Of a DNA stretch of 64,000 nt, positions 34,930-42,867 are shown one piece after another. The stretch spans positions 1,860,001 through 1,924,000 of the forward strand of contig NZ_JAPDFT010000001.1 of the NCBI RefSeq assembly GCF_025949665.1. Direction: 5' to 3'. This stretch comes from Chryseobacterium viscerum. GTDB taxonomy: Bacteria; Bacteroidota; Bacteroidia; Flavobacteriales; Weeksellaceae. How positions within the stretch are numbered: the stretch's first letter is position 1; each line of letters starts with the position of its first letter. The translations under genes were made by a program, and so were the position numbers. The notes under the pieces are model-generated. The model saw only the letters and a list, made by a program, of their open reading frames with translations. It ran no database searches and had not been told where the DNA came from.

Positions 34930-35137
34930 AAAAACTGCTGAACAAATCAATACAGCAGCTTTCATGATTAATATATTGTGAGTGGTGTGAAAGGTATTTT
35001 AAGTATCTTATTTAAGTTTAAGATTTTATAGTATTGGTTATTACAACCCGTAATGGGTACAAAATGGTAATTTCAAAAATGAATATTTTGTATATCCATC
35101 TCAGTGAAGATCTTAGGAATGGTATTGAAAACTGTTA
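34930..35137 (-). ncRNA. Candidate small RNA downstream of tandem Crp genes
   Basis: The 316-bp gap 34880-35195 has no gene but holds a complete-looking transcription unit on the reverse strand. TACATTTG (35148-35141) predicts a start near 35137. A hairpin CTGCTG / CAGCAG followed by seven T ends it near 34930. The 200-nt interior has only ORFs of 8 and 21 codons. It could instead be the leader of the CinA gene with partial termination. Confidence 0.35.
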
Positions 35138-35140
35138 TTT

Positions 35141-35184
35141 CAAATGTACATAAGAATAACTCACTTTTTTATGATCTGAGTCAT
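35141..35184 (-). promoter_or_regulatory. Crp-type box ATGATCTGAGTCAT at a -7 element
   Basis: ATGA-N6-TCAT (35171-35184), containing the Crp core TGA-N6-TCA, is centred about 40 bp upstream of the start predicted from TACATTTG (35148-35141). This is the place activators of the Crp family occupy at class II promoters. Confidence 0.45.
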
Positions 35185-35195
35185 GAAAATCATAT

Positions 35196-35810
35196 TTAAT
35201 ATAAAATTTTACGATCTTTTAAAGAGAGCATGCCTTCCTTTTCCATTTTTTTTAAGTTTCTGATCACTGTTTCTACACGCAGGCCTGTAAGATTGGCGAT
35301 TTGCTGCCTTGTAAATGCAATATGGAAACATTGATGGCAGTCTTCATCATGATAACTTTTAAGATAATCAAGTAAGCCTTTCAGCCTCTGCATGGGATTT
35401 TGTGATGCCAGGCTCTGCATCATCTTTAATTTATAAAAAATTTCCTGTGAAAGGCAGGCGTTCATTTCCAGGGAAAGATCAGGATGCTGTCTGATCATTT
35501 CAAAGAAATTATTTTTGGGAAGTCTTATAATTCGGGAATCTTCAAGACATATGGCATTGATTGGATAGTCCTGATCAAGGAAAAGCATTGCCTCCCCGAA
35601 GCTCTGCTTTTTGCCTAAAATATTATGAATGAATTCTTTTCCGTTTTCATTATAATTATTAAGTTTTACTTTCCCTTCACTGATCTGAAAGTAATAAAGT
35701 GCATGATCCTCTTCTCTAAAAACCGATTCCCCCTTTTTATAGTTCCTGTCTTCTGCACCAAAAGAGTACAGAAGACTTTCATCAATATTCATGCAGCTTA
35801 TTGTTTTCAT
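35196..35810 (-). CDS. Crp/Fnr-family regulator, downstream paralogue
   Basis: A 204-residue Crp-type protein. The beta-roll sensor (GKVKLNNYNENGKEFIHNILG) and dimer helix are followed by the HTH (FTRQQIANLTGLRVETVIRN) with the Crp-like recognition residues RVETVIR. There is no FeS cluster motif. Its layout and phrases (KLNNYNE-GKEFI, SLASQNP-RLKGL) repeat in the gene upstream, so the two are tandem duplicates 55 nt apart. The TGA-N6-TCA box just downstream suits this DNA-binding type. Effector unknown. Confidence 0.88.
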   Translation of the reverse strand: MKTISCMNIDESLLYSFGAEDRNYKKGESVFREEDHALYYFQISEGKVKLNNYNENGKEFIHNILGKKQSFGEAMLFLDQDYPINAICLEDSRIIRLPKNNFFEMIRQHPDLSLEMNACLSQEIFYKLKMMQSLASQNPMQRLKGLLDYLKSYHDEDCHQCFHIAFTRQQIANLTGLRVETVIRNLKKMEKEGMLSLKDRKILY

Positions 35811-35865
35811 ATCTTCTTCAGGTTTTAAATAAAAAAATCACAAAATCATATATCTGAATTTGATT

Positions 35866-36462
35866 CTAATATAAAATCTTGCGGTTTTCAATTCTTACAA
35901 TTTTATTTCTCTCCATATGTTTGATAGTCCTTATAGCAGTTTCTACACAAAGGCCTGTAAGACTCGCCATCTGCTGCCTTGTCAATGGGATTAAAAAAGA
36001 ATAAGGAGTCAGGTCTTTTTGAGAACTTTTAAGATAATCCATCAATCCCTTAAGCCGTATAGAAGGATTTTGAGATGATAGACTCTGCATCATAATAAAC
36101 TTATAATAAAGACGTTCTGAAAGAAAGCTGTTTACCTCCATATACAATTCCGGAGATTGATTAAGCAGATTGAAAAAAGCAGATTTATGAAGCCTTAAAA
36201 CACTACATTCTGAAATAGCTTCTGCGTTTACAGGATAAGGTTTATCTATAAAAAGCACAGATTCTCCACAACTTTCCCCGTCTGATAAGATATTTTGAAT
36301 AAACTCTTTTCCTTCCTCATTATAATTATTAAGTTTTATTTCTCCTTTAATAATCTGATAATAATAGTTAGGAATATCCCCTTCAAAGAATATAGTTTCT
36401 GAAGGTGCATAGCGTTTCGTTTCTGCTCCCGCTGAAATCAAAATATTTTCGTCGATTACCAT
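35866..36462 (-). CDS. Crp/Fnr-family regulator, upstream paralogue
   Basis: A 198-residue Crp-type regulator closely similar to the gene downstream: same start pattern (ILISAGAETKRYAPSE), KGEIKLNNYNEEGKEFI, SLSSQNPSIRLKGLMDYLK, and HTH LTRQQMASLTGLCVETAIRT. The recognition helix has CVETAIR where the neighbour has RVETVIR, so the pair may have different DNA targets. Paralogues kept side by side often regulate each other. It begins the two-gene unit; the region upstream to 36774 shows no sure promoter. Confidence 0.88.
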   Translation of the reverse strand: MVIDENILISAGAETKRYAPSETIFFEGDIPNYYYQIIKGEIKLNNYNEEGKEFIQNILSDGESCGESVLFIDKPYPVNAEAISECSVLRLHKSAFFNLLNQSPELYMEVNSFLSERLYYKFIMMQSLSSQNPSIRLKGLMDYLKSSQKDLTPYSFLIPLTRQQMASLTGLCVETAIRTIKHMERNKIVRIENRKILY

Positions 36463-36774
36463 AATAACTGTTTTTGAAATTGTCTTCTTCTTCTTAGTAA
36501 AAATATTATGGAACGTCTAAATTGTATGCAAAAACCGAACCTTAATAATCAATAAAAAGGTTAAATAATGTTAATTTTTTTATTAATTATCATTCCTTTT
36601 ATTCTTATCAAACTACATTTAATAACAAATCCATTTTATATTCACTATTTCGTAATTTTAAAAGACAAAAATTTATTGCAACATTTTGATTATGAAGCTA
36701 AAAGCCTCATTTCACAGAGAAATGAGGCTTTCTATAGGCAATAGCAAAAAGATTTATACGCGTTGTAATTTTAA
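36463..36774. other. 312-bp stretch without a gene
   Basis: Very AT-rich DNA between the Crp pair and the EamA gene. The only structure is a terminator for the EamA gene at 36700-36731: AAAGCCTCATTTC / GAAATGAGGCTTT, 13-bp perfect arms with a 5-nt loop. The rest is probably the promoter region of the Crp genes, without a clear consensus element. Confidence 0.7.
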
Positions 36775-37659
36775 TTATTTCGCAAATTTTTTGGTTCCTG
36801 CAACACATAAGATTACCCCTACAGTCACCCCAAGCATTCCCATACTTACCTGCTCATGAAGAAGCCAGGCAGCCAACGCCAAACCAAAGAAAGGCTGAAG
36901 CAGCTGCAGCTGTCCCACAGTAGCAATACCACCCTGCGCCAATCCTTTATACCAGAATATAAAACCAATAAACATACTGAAAAGAGAAATATAAGCCATT
37001 CCAAACCACCCCTGAAAACTGACATTCTGAATATCATCAGGAAAATAAATAAAAAATAAAGGAATCATAATGGGAAGCGCTAGTACTAATGCCCAGGAAA
37101 TCACCTGCCAGCCGCCTAATGTTTTTGATAGTTTAGCACCTTCAGCATAGCCCATACCACATAAAATAACAGCAAGTAGCATCAGGATGTCGCCAATGGG
37201 TGAGGCAGATATCCCTTGCGAAACTGCATATCCAATCACTAAAAGACTTCCTACAATAGAAAAAAACCAAAATACAGGATGAGGTCTTTCACCACCACGC
37301 ATTACTCCGAATACAGCAGTTGCCAAAGGCAACATTCCCAAAAACACAATAGAATGGGCCGAAGTAAGGTATTGAAGAGCCAATGCTGACAAAAGCGGAA
37401 AACCAACCACACAGCCAAGAGAAACCAAGAGCAAAGAAGTTAACTGTTCTTTAACAGGACGCTTTTCCTTACCCAGCCATAATACAATAAGAGCTAATAT
37501 CCCTGCCACAGCTGCACGAACTATCGTCACAAAGATTGGACTCATCTCCATTACAGCTAATTTGGTAGCGGGCAAACCACCACTGAATAGCACTACTCCT
37601 ATAAAGCCGTTGATCCATCCACTTATATTTTCATCTTTTGATATTTGTTTTGTTATCAT
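36775..37659 (-). CDS. EamA/DMT-family transporter
   Basis: A 294-residue protein with ten hydrophobic helices in two EamA repeats (about 15-140 and 155-290); the second repeat has the GFIFWYKGLAQGG and LQPFFGLALAAWLLHEQ phrases. DMT exporters move amino acids, nucleotides or drugs out of the cell. It is divergent from a MocR regulator, a pairing known from amino-acid exporters. Promoter on the reverse strand: TAATTTTG (37693-37686). Substrate unknown. Confidence 0.88.
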   Translation of the reverse strand: MITKQISKDENISGWINGFIGVVLFSGGLPATKLAVMEMSPIFVTIVRAAVAGILALIVLWLGKEKRPVKEQLTSLLLVSLGCVVGFPLLSALALQYLTSAHSIVFLGMLPLATAVFGVMRGGERPHPVFWFFSIVGSLLVIGYAVSQGISASPIGDILMLLAVILCGMGYAEGAKLSKTLGGWQVISWALVLALPIMIPLFFIYFPDDIQNVSFQGWFGMAYISLFSMFIGFIFWYKGLAQGGIATVGQLQLLQPFFGLALAAWLLHEQVSMGMLGVTVGVILCVAGTKKFAK

Positions 37660-37736
37660 TTTATCGAAACTTTTAATTGATGGTTCAAAATTAGAAAGGA
37701 TAATTCGATAAACACAGTATCAGTTTTGTATATTTG
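37660..37736. promoter_or_regulatory. Divergent promoters and inverted repeat between EamA and MocR genes
   Basis: TAATTTTG (37693-37686, reverse) and TATATTTG (37729-37736, forward) are exact -7 elements. A 9-bp inverted repeat TTTATCGAA (37660-37668) / TTCGATAAA (37704-37712) brackets the reverse promoter and is a candidate MocR operator. Confidence 0.5.
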
Positions 37737-37755
37737 CATGAGCACAGTTTAAAAT

Positions 37756-39186
37756 ATGAACAAAGAATTTTTATATACAGAAATTGCAGACGGAATTGCA
37801 GAACAGATAAGGAATGGTATTTTAAAGGCCGGAGACAAGTTACCTTCAGTAAGAATGCTATGTCATGAACATCAGGTAAGTATGAATACAGCCAAACGTG
37901 TTTTCCTGGAGCTGGAATCCCAGTCTTTGGTAGAATCCAAGCCACAATCCGGTTATTTTGTAAGCCAGTTATTATCCGCAAAACTTCCTTTACCGGAAGT
38001 GAGCCGTCCGTCATTGATTGCCAATAACGATGAACCGGATGAACTGATCAGTAAGGTATATGAAAATATGGGGAAAAAGGATCTTACTTTTTTCTCTATT
38101 GGTATTCCGTCCGGAGATCTTCTGCCACAGGCAAAACTGAAAAAAGAAATCGTAAACGCCATCAGGGAATTAAAAGAAGGAGGTACAGAATATGAAGAAC
38201 TTCAGGGAAATCTGAAGTTGAGAAGAATGATTGCCATACGTTCTTTGCAATGGGGAGGAAATCTGAGTGAAAACGATCTTATCACTACCAATGGCGGAAT
38301 GAATGCTTTGTCTTTCTGCTTAATGGCATTAGGAAAACCCGGCGATACCATTGCTATTGAAAGTCCATGCTACCCGGGAATTCTACAGCTGGCAAACGGA
38401 TTAGGCCTTAAAGTACTGGAAATTCCTACCCATCCTACTACCGGAATAGAAATTGAAGCTTTAAAAAAAGTAATCCCTAAAATAGATATCTGCCTGCTCA
38501 TTCCCAACTTCAATTCGCCATTGGGAAGCTGTATGCCTGATGAAAATAAAAAGGAAATTGTAAAAATACTTTCGGAAAACAACATTCCGCTCATTGAGGA
38601 TGACGTCTATGGAGATCTTTATTTCGGCTCTACCCGTCCGAAATGCTGTAAATCTTTTGATAAAGACGGGAGTGTCCTGTATTGCAGTTCTATTTCAAAA
38701 ACTTTGGCTCCTGGATATCGTGTAGGCTGGATTGCTCCAGGAAGGTATAAAGATAAAATCATGAAGCTTAAGCTCTTGCACTCCACGTCCTCTATTTCAA
38801 TTGTGAATGAAGCTGTGGCCAACTTTCTGAAATCCGGAAAGTATGAAAAACATCTCCAACAGCTCCGCAGAACCCTGCAAAACAATTATCAGAACTATGT
38901 TCAGACCATTGCGGAATCTTTCCCGGAAGGCACCAGAACCAGCCGTCCGCAGGGAGGGTTGTCTTTATGGGTAGAATTTGACAAGAAGATACGGACAACA
39001 GAGTTATACGATCTGGCCATCAAGCAAAACATAAGCATTGCTCCCGGAAGAATGTTTACCTTGCAGGAGCAGTTTGAAAACTGTATGAGACTCTGCATAG
39101 GACTTCCGTGGTCGGAAGATACACAGGCAAAGCTCAGACTGGTTGGGCAGCTTGCCAAAAAGATTTATTTAAAGGAAGGAAGATAG
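37756..39186 (+). CDS. MocR-type regulator (GntR HTH fused to aminotransferase fold)
   Basis: A 476-residue fusion. The N-terminal GntR winged helix (about 1-75) reads ILKAGDKLPSVRMLCHEHQ. The C-terminal fold-type I aminotransferase domain has FSIGIPSGDLLP, LIEDDVYGDL and the PLP lysine in SSISKTLAPGYRVGW. As for other MocR proteins the domain serves as a PLP-dependent sensor rather than a free aminotransferase. Divergent to the EamA exporter, with overlapping regulatory DNA, so it probably induces export of an amino acid-like compound. It differs clearly from the MocR at 30789. Confidence 0.92.
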   Translation: MNKEFLYTEIADGIAEQIRNGILKAGDKLPSVRMLCHEHQVSMNTAKRVFLELESQSLVESKPQSGYFVSQLLSAKLPLPEVSRPSLIANNDEPDELISKVYENMGKKDLTFFSIGIPSGDLLPQAKLKKEIVNAIRELKEGGTEYEELQGNLKLRRMIAIRSLQWGGNLSENDLITTNGGMNALSFCLMALGKPGDTIAIESPCYPGILQLANGLGLKVLEIPTHPTTGIEIEALKKVIPKIDICLLIPNFNSPLGSCMPDENKKEIVKILSENNIPLIEDDVYGDLYFGSTRPKCCKSFDKDGSVLYCSSISKTLAPGYRVGWIAPGRYKDKIMKLKLLHSTSSISIVNEAVANFLKSGKYEKHLQQLRRTLQNNYQNYVQTIAESFPEGTRTSRPQGGLSLWVEFDKKIRTTELYDLAIKQNISIAPGRMFTLQEQFENCMRLCIGLPWSEDTQAKLRLVGQLAKKIYLKEGR

Positions 39187-39325
39187 AGGCAGGAAGATGG
39201 AAGTTATTATAGTTTTAAGAAGAGATGATGTCAATTCTTATTAATAAGGATGTTTAAATAATAACGATCAAGTTCTTTTGTGTTTACAGAGTATCGGGCT
39301 TCCCTCTCCCATCTTCCAGCCTTTT

Positions 39326-39922
39326 TTATTTATTATCCGGAACGAAATTCTTTCTCGCCAGTTCTTTTCTTACACGGCTCAGACTCTCAGGAGTAATTCC
39401 AAGGTAAGAAGCAATCATCCATTGAGGAACTCTCAAAAGTAAATCCGGATACATTTTAATGAATTTCATATATCTTTCTTCTGCAGTCTCACCAAGCAAA
39501 GAGTTGATCCTGTTTTGAAGGCTTCTGATATGTTTCTGAAGAAGGAAATCACTTCTTTCAATACTGTTCGGAAACTGTTCCACTAATTTATTAAAGAAAT
39601 CAGGGTGTAGAAACAGAATTTCTGAATCTTCCACCGCTTCTATATAATAAATGGATTTTTCATTGAAATAAAGACTGCTTCGGTCAGAAATCAGCCAGCT
39701 TTCAGGGGCAAACTGTATAATATGCTCTTTTCCGTTTTTATCAATGGAATACATCTTCAACAGTCCTTTTTCTACAAAGAATATATGCCGGCATATCTCA
39801 CCATACTGAAGAAGAAACTGATTTTTAGGAATTTTCTTTACTTCATAGTGCAGGCTGCAAGTGTTCACATTTTGAAGGGGAACATTTAAAACTTTGGCTA
39901 AATAATCATTTATATTCTTCAT
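39326..39922 (-). CDS. Crp/Fnr-family regulator, last gene of the bacillithiol-type operon
   Basis: A 198-residue Crp-type regulator with the beta roll (KNQFLLQYGEICRHIFFVEKG) and a C-terminal winged helix (QWMIASYLGITPESLSRVRK) of the style used by the Crp at 10123. It overlaps the ytxJ-like gene by 4 nt (ATGA), which ties it to that operon. This suggests that it regulates or reports on thiol stress, though no effector is visible. No FeS cysteine set. Confidence 0.88.
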   Translation of the reverse strand: MKNINDYLAKVLNVPLQNVNTCSLHYEVKKIPKNQFLLQYGEICRHIFFVEKGLLKMYSIDKNGKEHIIQFAPESWLISDRSSLYFNEKSIYYIEAVEDSEILFLHPDFFNKLVEQFPNSIERSDFLLQKHIRSLQNRINSLLGETAEERYMKFIKMYPDLLLRVPQWMIASYLGITPESLSRVRKELARKNFVPDNK

Positions 39923-40299
39923 GATACAATCTGGCTTAAAGAAATATCCTGGTGTGACGCATTGTTTACAGGCTTTCCGTTCTCTATTACAATCAGTTGC
40001 GGACTTTCATGTCTGATCTCAAAATCTGCCGCTATCTTATTGGAAACAGGTCTGTGAGCCAATAGGTCAAGATAATATACATTGACCGGCTGATCTGAAT
40101 TTTCAACTTCTTTTTCAAAGTTCTTCAGTACAGTTCTGCTGATAAAACAGCTTGTTGAATGTTTAAATATAGCAATTCTATTCTGAAAAGAGTCTTCTAT
40201 AGCTTTTGTAAGGTCTTCTTCAGACTCTATCTTTTTCCAGAATGTTTTTTGGTCAGGGGTTTCGTTTTTTCCACTGAATATTTTATCAAAAAAACTCAT
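39919..40299 (-). CDS. ytxJ: YtxJ-like monothiol bacilliredoxin
   Basis: A 126-residue thioredoxin-fold protein of the YtxJ family (monothiol bacilliredoxin BrxC type), with the characteristic FKHSTSCFISRTVLKNF (Cys51) where related proteins read FKHSTRC, and the late SPQLIVIENGK strand. These proteins remove bacillithiol from mixed disulfides in the cytoplasm. Overlaps both neighbours by 4 nt, giving strict coupling with the DUF1569 and Crp genes. Presence here supports the use of bacillithiol in this organism. Confidence 0.88.
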   Translation of the reverse strand: MSFFDKIFSGKNETPDQKTFWKKIESEEDLTKAIEDSFQNRIAIFKHSTSCFISRTVLKNFEKEVENSDQPVNVYYLDLLAHRPVSNKIAADFEIRHESPQLIVIENGKPVNNASHQDISLSQIVS

Positions 40300-40757
40300 A
40301 CATTAAATTGTTTTAGATGGTGATCAAGATGTTTGTATTCAAGAAATGTCCAGTCTTTTTCAGTCATTTCACCGAATAATCTGTGATGATCCGGCAGGTG
40401 GCTTTTTTCACAAGCTTCCAGGAATTCCTCCAGCGTTTTCATCAGATTGGTTTTTGATGCATCAAAATCACACTCAAAATTAACGATTAGTTTTTGAAAA
40501 GTAGGCATGTTTCTGGGAATTCCATTATTGAAGACATACATTTCTGCTTTAGTGAATATCCCTATCGTCTTATACGCAACATTGATACGGGGAAGTTCCA
40601 CTTTTCTCAAAGCTACCTGAAGAACTAGATCACAGTGCCTTAGCATTTGACATACGTTCATTTTCCCCCACCTTCCAAGGGAATTTTCAGATAACATGGA
40701 AATTCGGTCAACAATTTCCTTATAATATATGGGATTATTAAGATGTTTTCTTACCAA
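40296..40757 (-). CDS. DUF1569 (DinB-like) protein
   Basis: A 153-residue protein of the DUF1569 family, a four-helix DinB-like fold. It has MNVCQMLRHCDLVLQVAL with the first metal-type His, the middle PTFQKLIVNFE, and a late PDHHRLFGEMTEKDW and YKHLDHHLKQF pair of histidines. The three His sites match the putative metal site of DinB/YfiT folds. It overlaps the YfiT gene by 7 nt and the YtxJ gene by 4. By context it may be a further thiol-S-transferase. The activity is not known. Confidence 0.83.
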   Translation of the reverse strand: MVRKHLNNPIYYKEIVDRISMLSENSLGRWGKMNVCQMLRHCDLVLQVALRKVELPRINVAYKTIGIFTKAEMYVFNNGIPRNMPTFQKLIVNFECDFDASKTNLMKTLEEFLEACEKSHLPDHHRLFGEMTEKDWTFLEYKHLDHHLKQFNV

Positions 40758-41287
40758 CCTTTTTCTATCTTCAGATTTTCAATATGAGCAAAATGATGAT
40801 TACAATGCCAAACGTACAAAGCAAGGCTTTCTCTTAAATTATAATTTTTATTGTGCTCCGGATGATGAAAAGTTCTTTCAAATTGTTTATTCGTAAGGCT
40901 TTTAAGAAGCACAACCCATCTCTGGTGTGTTCCTTTCAACATCCTCATAGCCGGTTTTACAGGCATATGATAGCTGTCCTGAAGCTCAGCCCATTTCGCT
41001 TCATCATAAGGTTTTATAGTAGGATTATCTTCTGTAAGAGCCAGCTTAAAACGTATAAAACTATTCATATGACTGTCTGAAAGGTGGTTTACAAGTTGTC
41101 TTACAGTCCAGCCTCCTTCTCTGTAAGGAGTATCCAATTGATCGTCTGTAAAATGTTCAATGAGATTTTTTAGTCTGCCGGGAAAGTCTTTGATTACTTT
41201 GATGTAGGTATCCAATGTGGTATCACAGATATTTTCCGGAGCTTCAAACTGGCCTATTGGAAACTTTTTTTTCTCTAAATCACTCAT
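40751..41287 (-). CDS. YfiT-family bacillithiol S-transferase-like metal-dependent protein
   Basis: A 178-residue YfiT/BstA-like protein. The start PIGQFEAPE is a family signature. The DinB fold carries likely Zn ligands His68 (LVNHLSD) and His161/His165 (YVWHCNHHFAHIE), as in Bacillus YfiT (His67, 160, 164). BstA-type enzymes conjugate bacillithiol to electrophiles or act as metal-dependent hydrolases. It is first of a four-gene operon (YfiT, DUF1569, YtxJ, Crp) with overlapping start-stop codons. The operon thus joins thiol transfer, disulfide reduction and regulation. Confidence 0.88.
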   Translation of the reverse strand: MSDLEKKKFPIGQFEAPENICDTTLDTYIKVIKDFPGRLKNLIEHFTDDQLDTPYREGGWTVRQLVNHLSDSHMNSFIRFKLALTEDNPTIKPYDEAKWAELQDSYHMPVKPAMRMLKGTHQRWVVLLKSLTNKQFERTFHHPEHNKNYNLRESLALYVWHCNHHFAHIENLKIEKGW

Positions 41288-41315
41288 TGCTCAAGGGTTT
41301 TTAATTTTTAAATAT

Positions 41316-41430
41316 TGTCGATTTGTCCGATTAATATCTTTTAGGAACAATTTTTCGAATATCATTTTGTGTAAATTTATCAAAAATTCAAGAATCTCAG
41401 GTGAATAAAGCATTAATTGTACTTATAACA
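41316..41430 (+). pseudogene. Decayed copy of the pncA promoter and first codons
   Basis: This segment aligns with 42780-42900 upstream of pncA. Both have TTTGTCCGAT, then AAATTTATCAAAAATTC and AAGAATCTC or GAGAAATC, and then a start-like GTGAATAAAGCATTAATTGT beside ATGAAAAAAGCGTTAATAAT of pncA. After about 10 codons the frames diverge. The -7 element TAGTTTTG of pncA is damaged here. It looks like a partial duplication lying on the other side of the DEAD-box gene. Confidence 0.5.
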
Positions 41431-41460
41431 ATTTATAAGGCTGAATATCACCACCCAATA

Positions 41461-41494
41461 AAAAGGCTTCAGTTCTATAAAACTAAAGCCTTTG
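41461..41494 (-). terminator. Terminator of the DEAD-box helicase gene
   Basis: Imperfect stem AAAGGCTTCAGTT / AACTAAAGCCTTT with one mismatch and a short loop, followed on the reverse strand by a T-rich stretch. Confidence 0.75.
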
Positions 41495-41511
41495 TTATTG
41501 TAAAGCAGGTA

Positions 41512-42654
41512 TTAATATCCGTGTAAATCAATACCTTCTGTTCTTTGCAGGGTTACTTTTTTCCCCATTTTCTTTTGAATCACTCTGAAATGCTGCAATT
41601 CATCATCTGTCAGAATACTGATTGCTGTTCCTTTCTCATTAGCACGTCCTGTTCTGCCGATACGGTGAATATAATCTAATGGGGAACGCGGCAATTCGTA
41701 ATTGATCACACATGGTAGTGATTCGATATGAATTCCACGGCCAATCAGATCTGTTGCCACCAAAATCTGGGCTCCGTTTACTTTAAACTCTTCCAGGTTA
41801 TTCCTGCGGGCTCCCTGCGATTTCTGGCTGTGAATAGCCACCGCCTTAATTTTATTTTTTTTAAGCTTTTCTACCAGGTTATCTGCAGATCTTGTAGACG
41901 AAACAAAGATCAAAGCCTTTTCCACCTTTTTTTCTTTAATTAAATAACGCAGGAAAGGGCCTTTATTTTCCGGAGAAACATGATAGGCCAGCTGCTCGAT
42001 ATTATCAATTTCAACCTCTTCTTTTTTAATTTCAATAATAGTAGGATTGATAGACAGACGTTCTTTCATTTCAGAAACCTTATCATTTAAAGTCGCTGAA
42101 AATAAAGTAGTTTGTTTCACCACAGGCATCATCGCGAAAAGTTTATTCATTTCTTCTCCAAAGCCCAGCTGAAACATTTTATCCGCCTCATCAATCACCA
42201 AATGCTGAATTCCTGAAATACTCAATGCATTATGGTCAATTAAGTCTAACAAACGTCCTGGAGTGGCAATAAGAACTTCTACTCCAAACATTCCTTTCAT
42301 CTGCGGATTGATAGAAACACCTCCATAAACAGCCATTGTACGAACCTCCCGCTTCAGATTTTCTGTAAAAGCTCTGAAAACTTCATCAATCTGTATAGCC
42401 AATTCACGTGTAGGAACCAATATTAAAACCTGAACATTACGATCTTTTTTAACTTCTGCATTCTGTAGTTTTTCTAAAATCGGCATTACAAAACAAGCCG
42501 TTTTCCCGGAACCTGTCTGTGCAATCCCCATCAGATCTTTCCCCTGCAAAATAACAGGAACCGCCTGCTCTTGTATTGGAAATGGCTTTAAATACCCCAG
42601 TTTGTTAACAGAACGAATAATATTGTGTGATAATCCTAACGATTCAAATGACAT
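41512..42654 (-). CDS. DEAD/DEAH-box RNA helicase
   Basis: A 380-residue RNA helicase core with the Q motif (FPIQEQAVPVIL), motif I AQTGSGKT (45-52), motif Ia PTRELA, motif II DEAD in LVIDEADKM, SAT and the HRIGRTGRA motif VI. The short C-terminal tail (IDLHGY) carries no extra RNA-binding domain, unlike the larger DeaD/CsdA. It acts in RNA remodelling, ribosome assembly or cold adaptation. Its -7 element is TATCTTTG on the reverse strand (42679-42672). It separates pncA from the duplicated pncA 5' remnant. Confidence 0.94.
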   Translation of the reverse strand: MSFESLGLSHNIIRSVNKLGYLKPFPIQEQAVPVILQGKDLMGIAQTGSGKTACFVMPILEKLQNAEVKKDRNVQVLILVPTRELAIQIDEVFRAFTENLKREVRTMAVYGGVSINPQMKGMFGVEVLIATPGRLLDLIDHNALSISGIQHLVIDEADKMFQLGFGEEMNKLFAMMPVVKQTTLFSATLNDKVSEMKERLSINPTIIEIKKEEVEIDNIEQLAYHVSPENKGPFLRYLIKEKKVEKALIFVSSTRSADNLVEKLKKNKIKAVAIHSQKSQGARRNNLEEFKVNGAQILVATDLIGRGIHIESLPCVINYELPRSPLDYIHRIGRTGRANEKGTAISILTDDELQHFRVIQKKMGKKVTLQRTEGIDLHGY

Positions 42655-42671
42655 AAAATACTTATTTACTG

Positions 42672-42679
42672 CAAAGATA
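42672..42679 (-). promoter_or_regulatory. -7 element (TATCTTTG) of the DEAD-box gene
   Basis: Exact TAnnTTTG match on the reverse strand, 17 nt upstream of the ATG at 42654. Confidence 0.5.
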
Positions 42680-42807
42680 AGCTATTGATATTTGGTTTAT
42701 GCCTCAAATCCCAGTACAGTTCAGACAAAGTTTAGTTATTTCAATTTTACCTCCTTCATTCAGGGAGTATTAAAAATTTACATTGCCGTTTTGTCCGATA
42801 ATTCGGG

Positions 42808-42836
42808 TTTGGACAAATTTTTGAAGATTAGTTTTG
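42808..42836 (+). promoter_or_regulatory. Promoter of pncA (TTTG-N17-TAGTTTTG)
   Basis: TTTG (42808-42811) and TAGTTTTG (42829-42836) with a 17-nt spacer, the best primary-sigma promoter in the window. ATG is 31 nt downstream. GG-N10-GA also occurs here but fits less well than the primary consensus. Confidence 0.65.
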
Positions 42837-42867
42837 TAAATTTATCAAAAATTCGAGAAATCAAAAT

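Noticed and set aside
42803..42830. Sigma-54-like GG-N10-GA before pncA
   Set aside because: A better TTTG-N17-TAGTTTTG primary-sigma promoter occupies the same place; the pattern is common by chance in AT-rich DNA.
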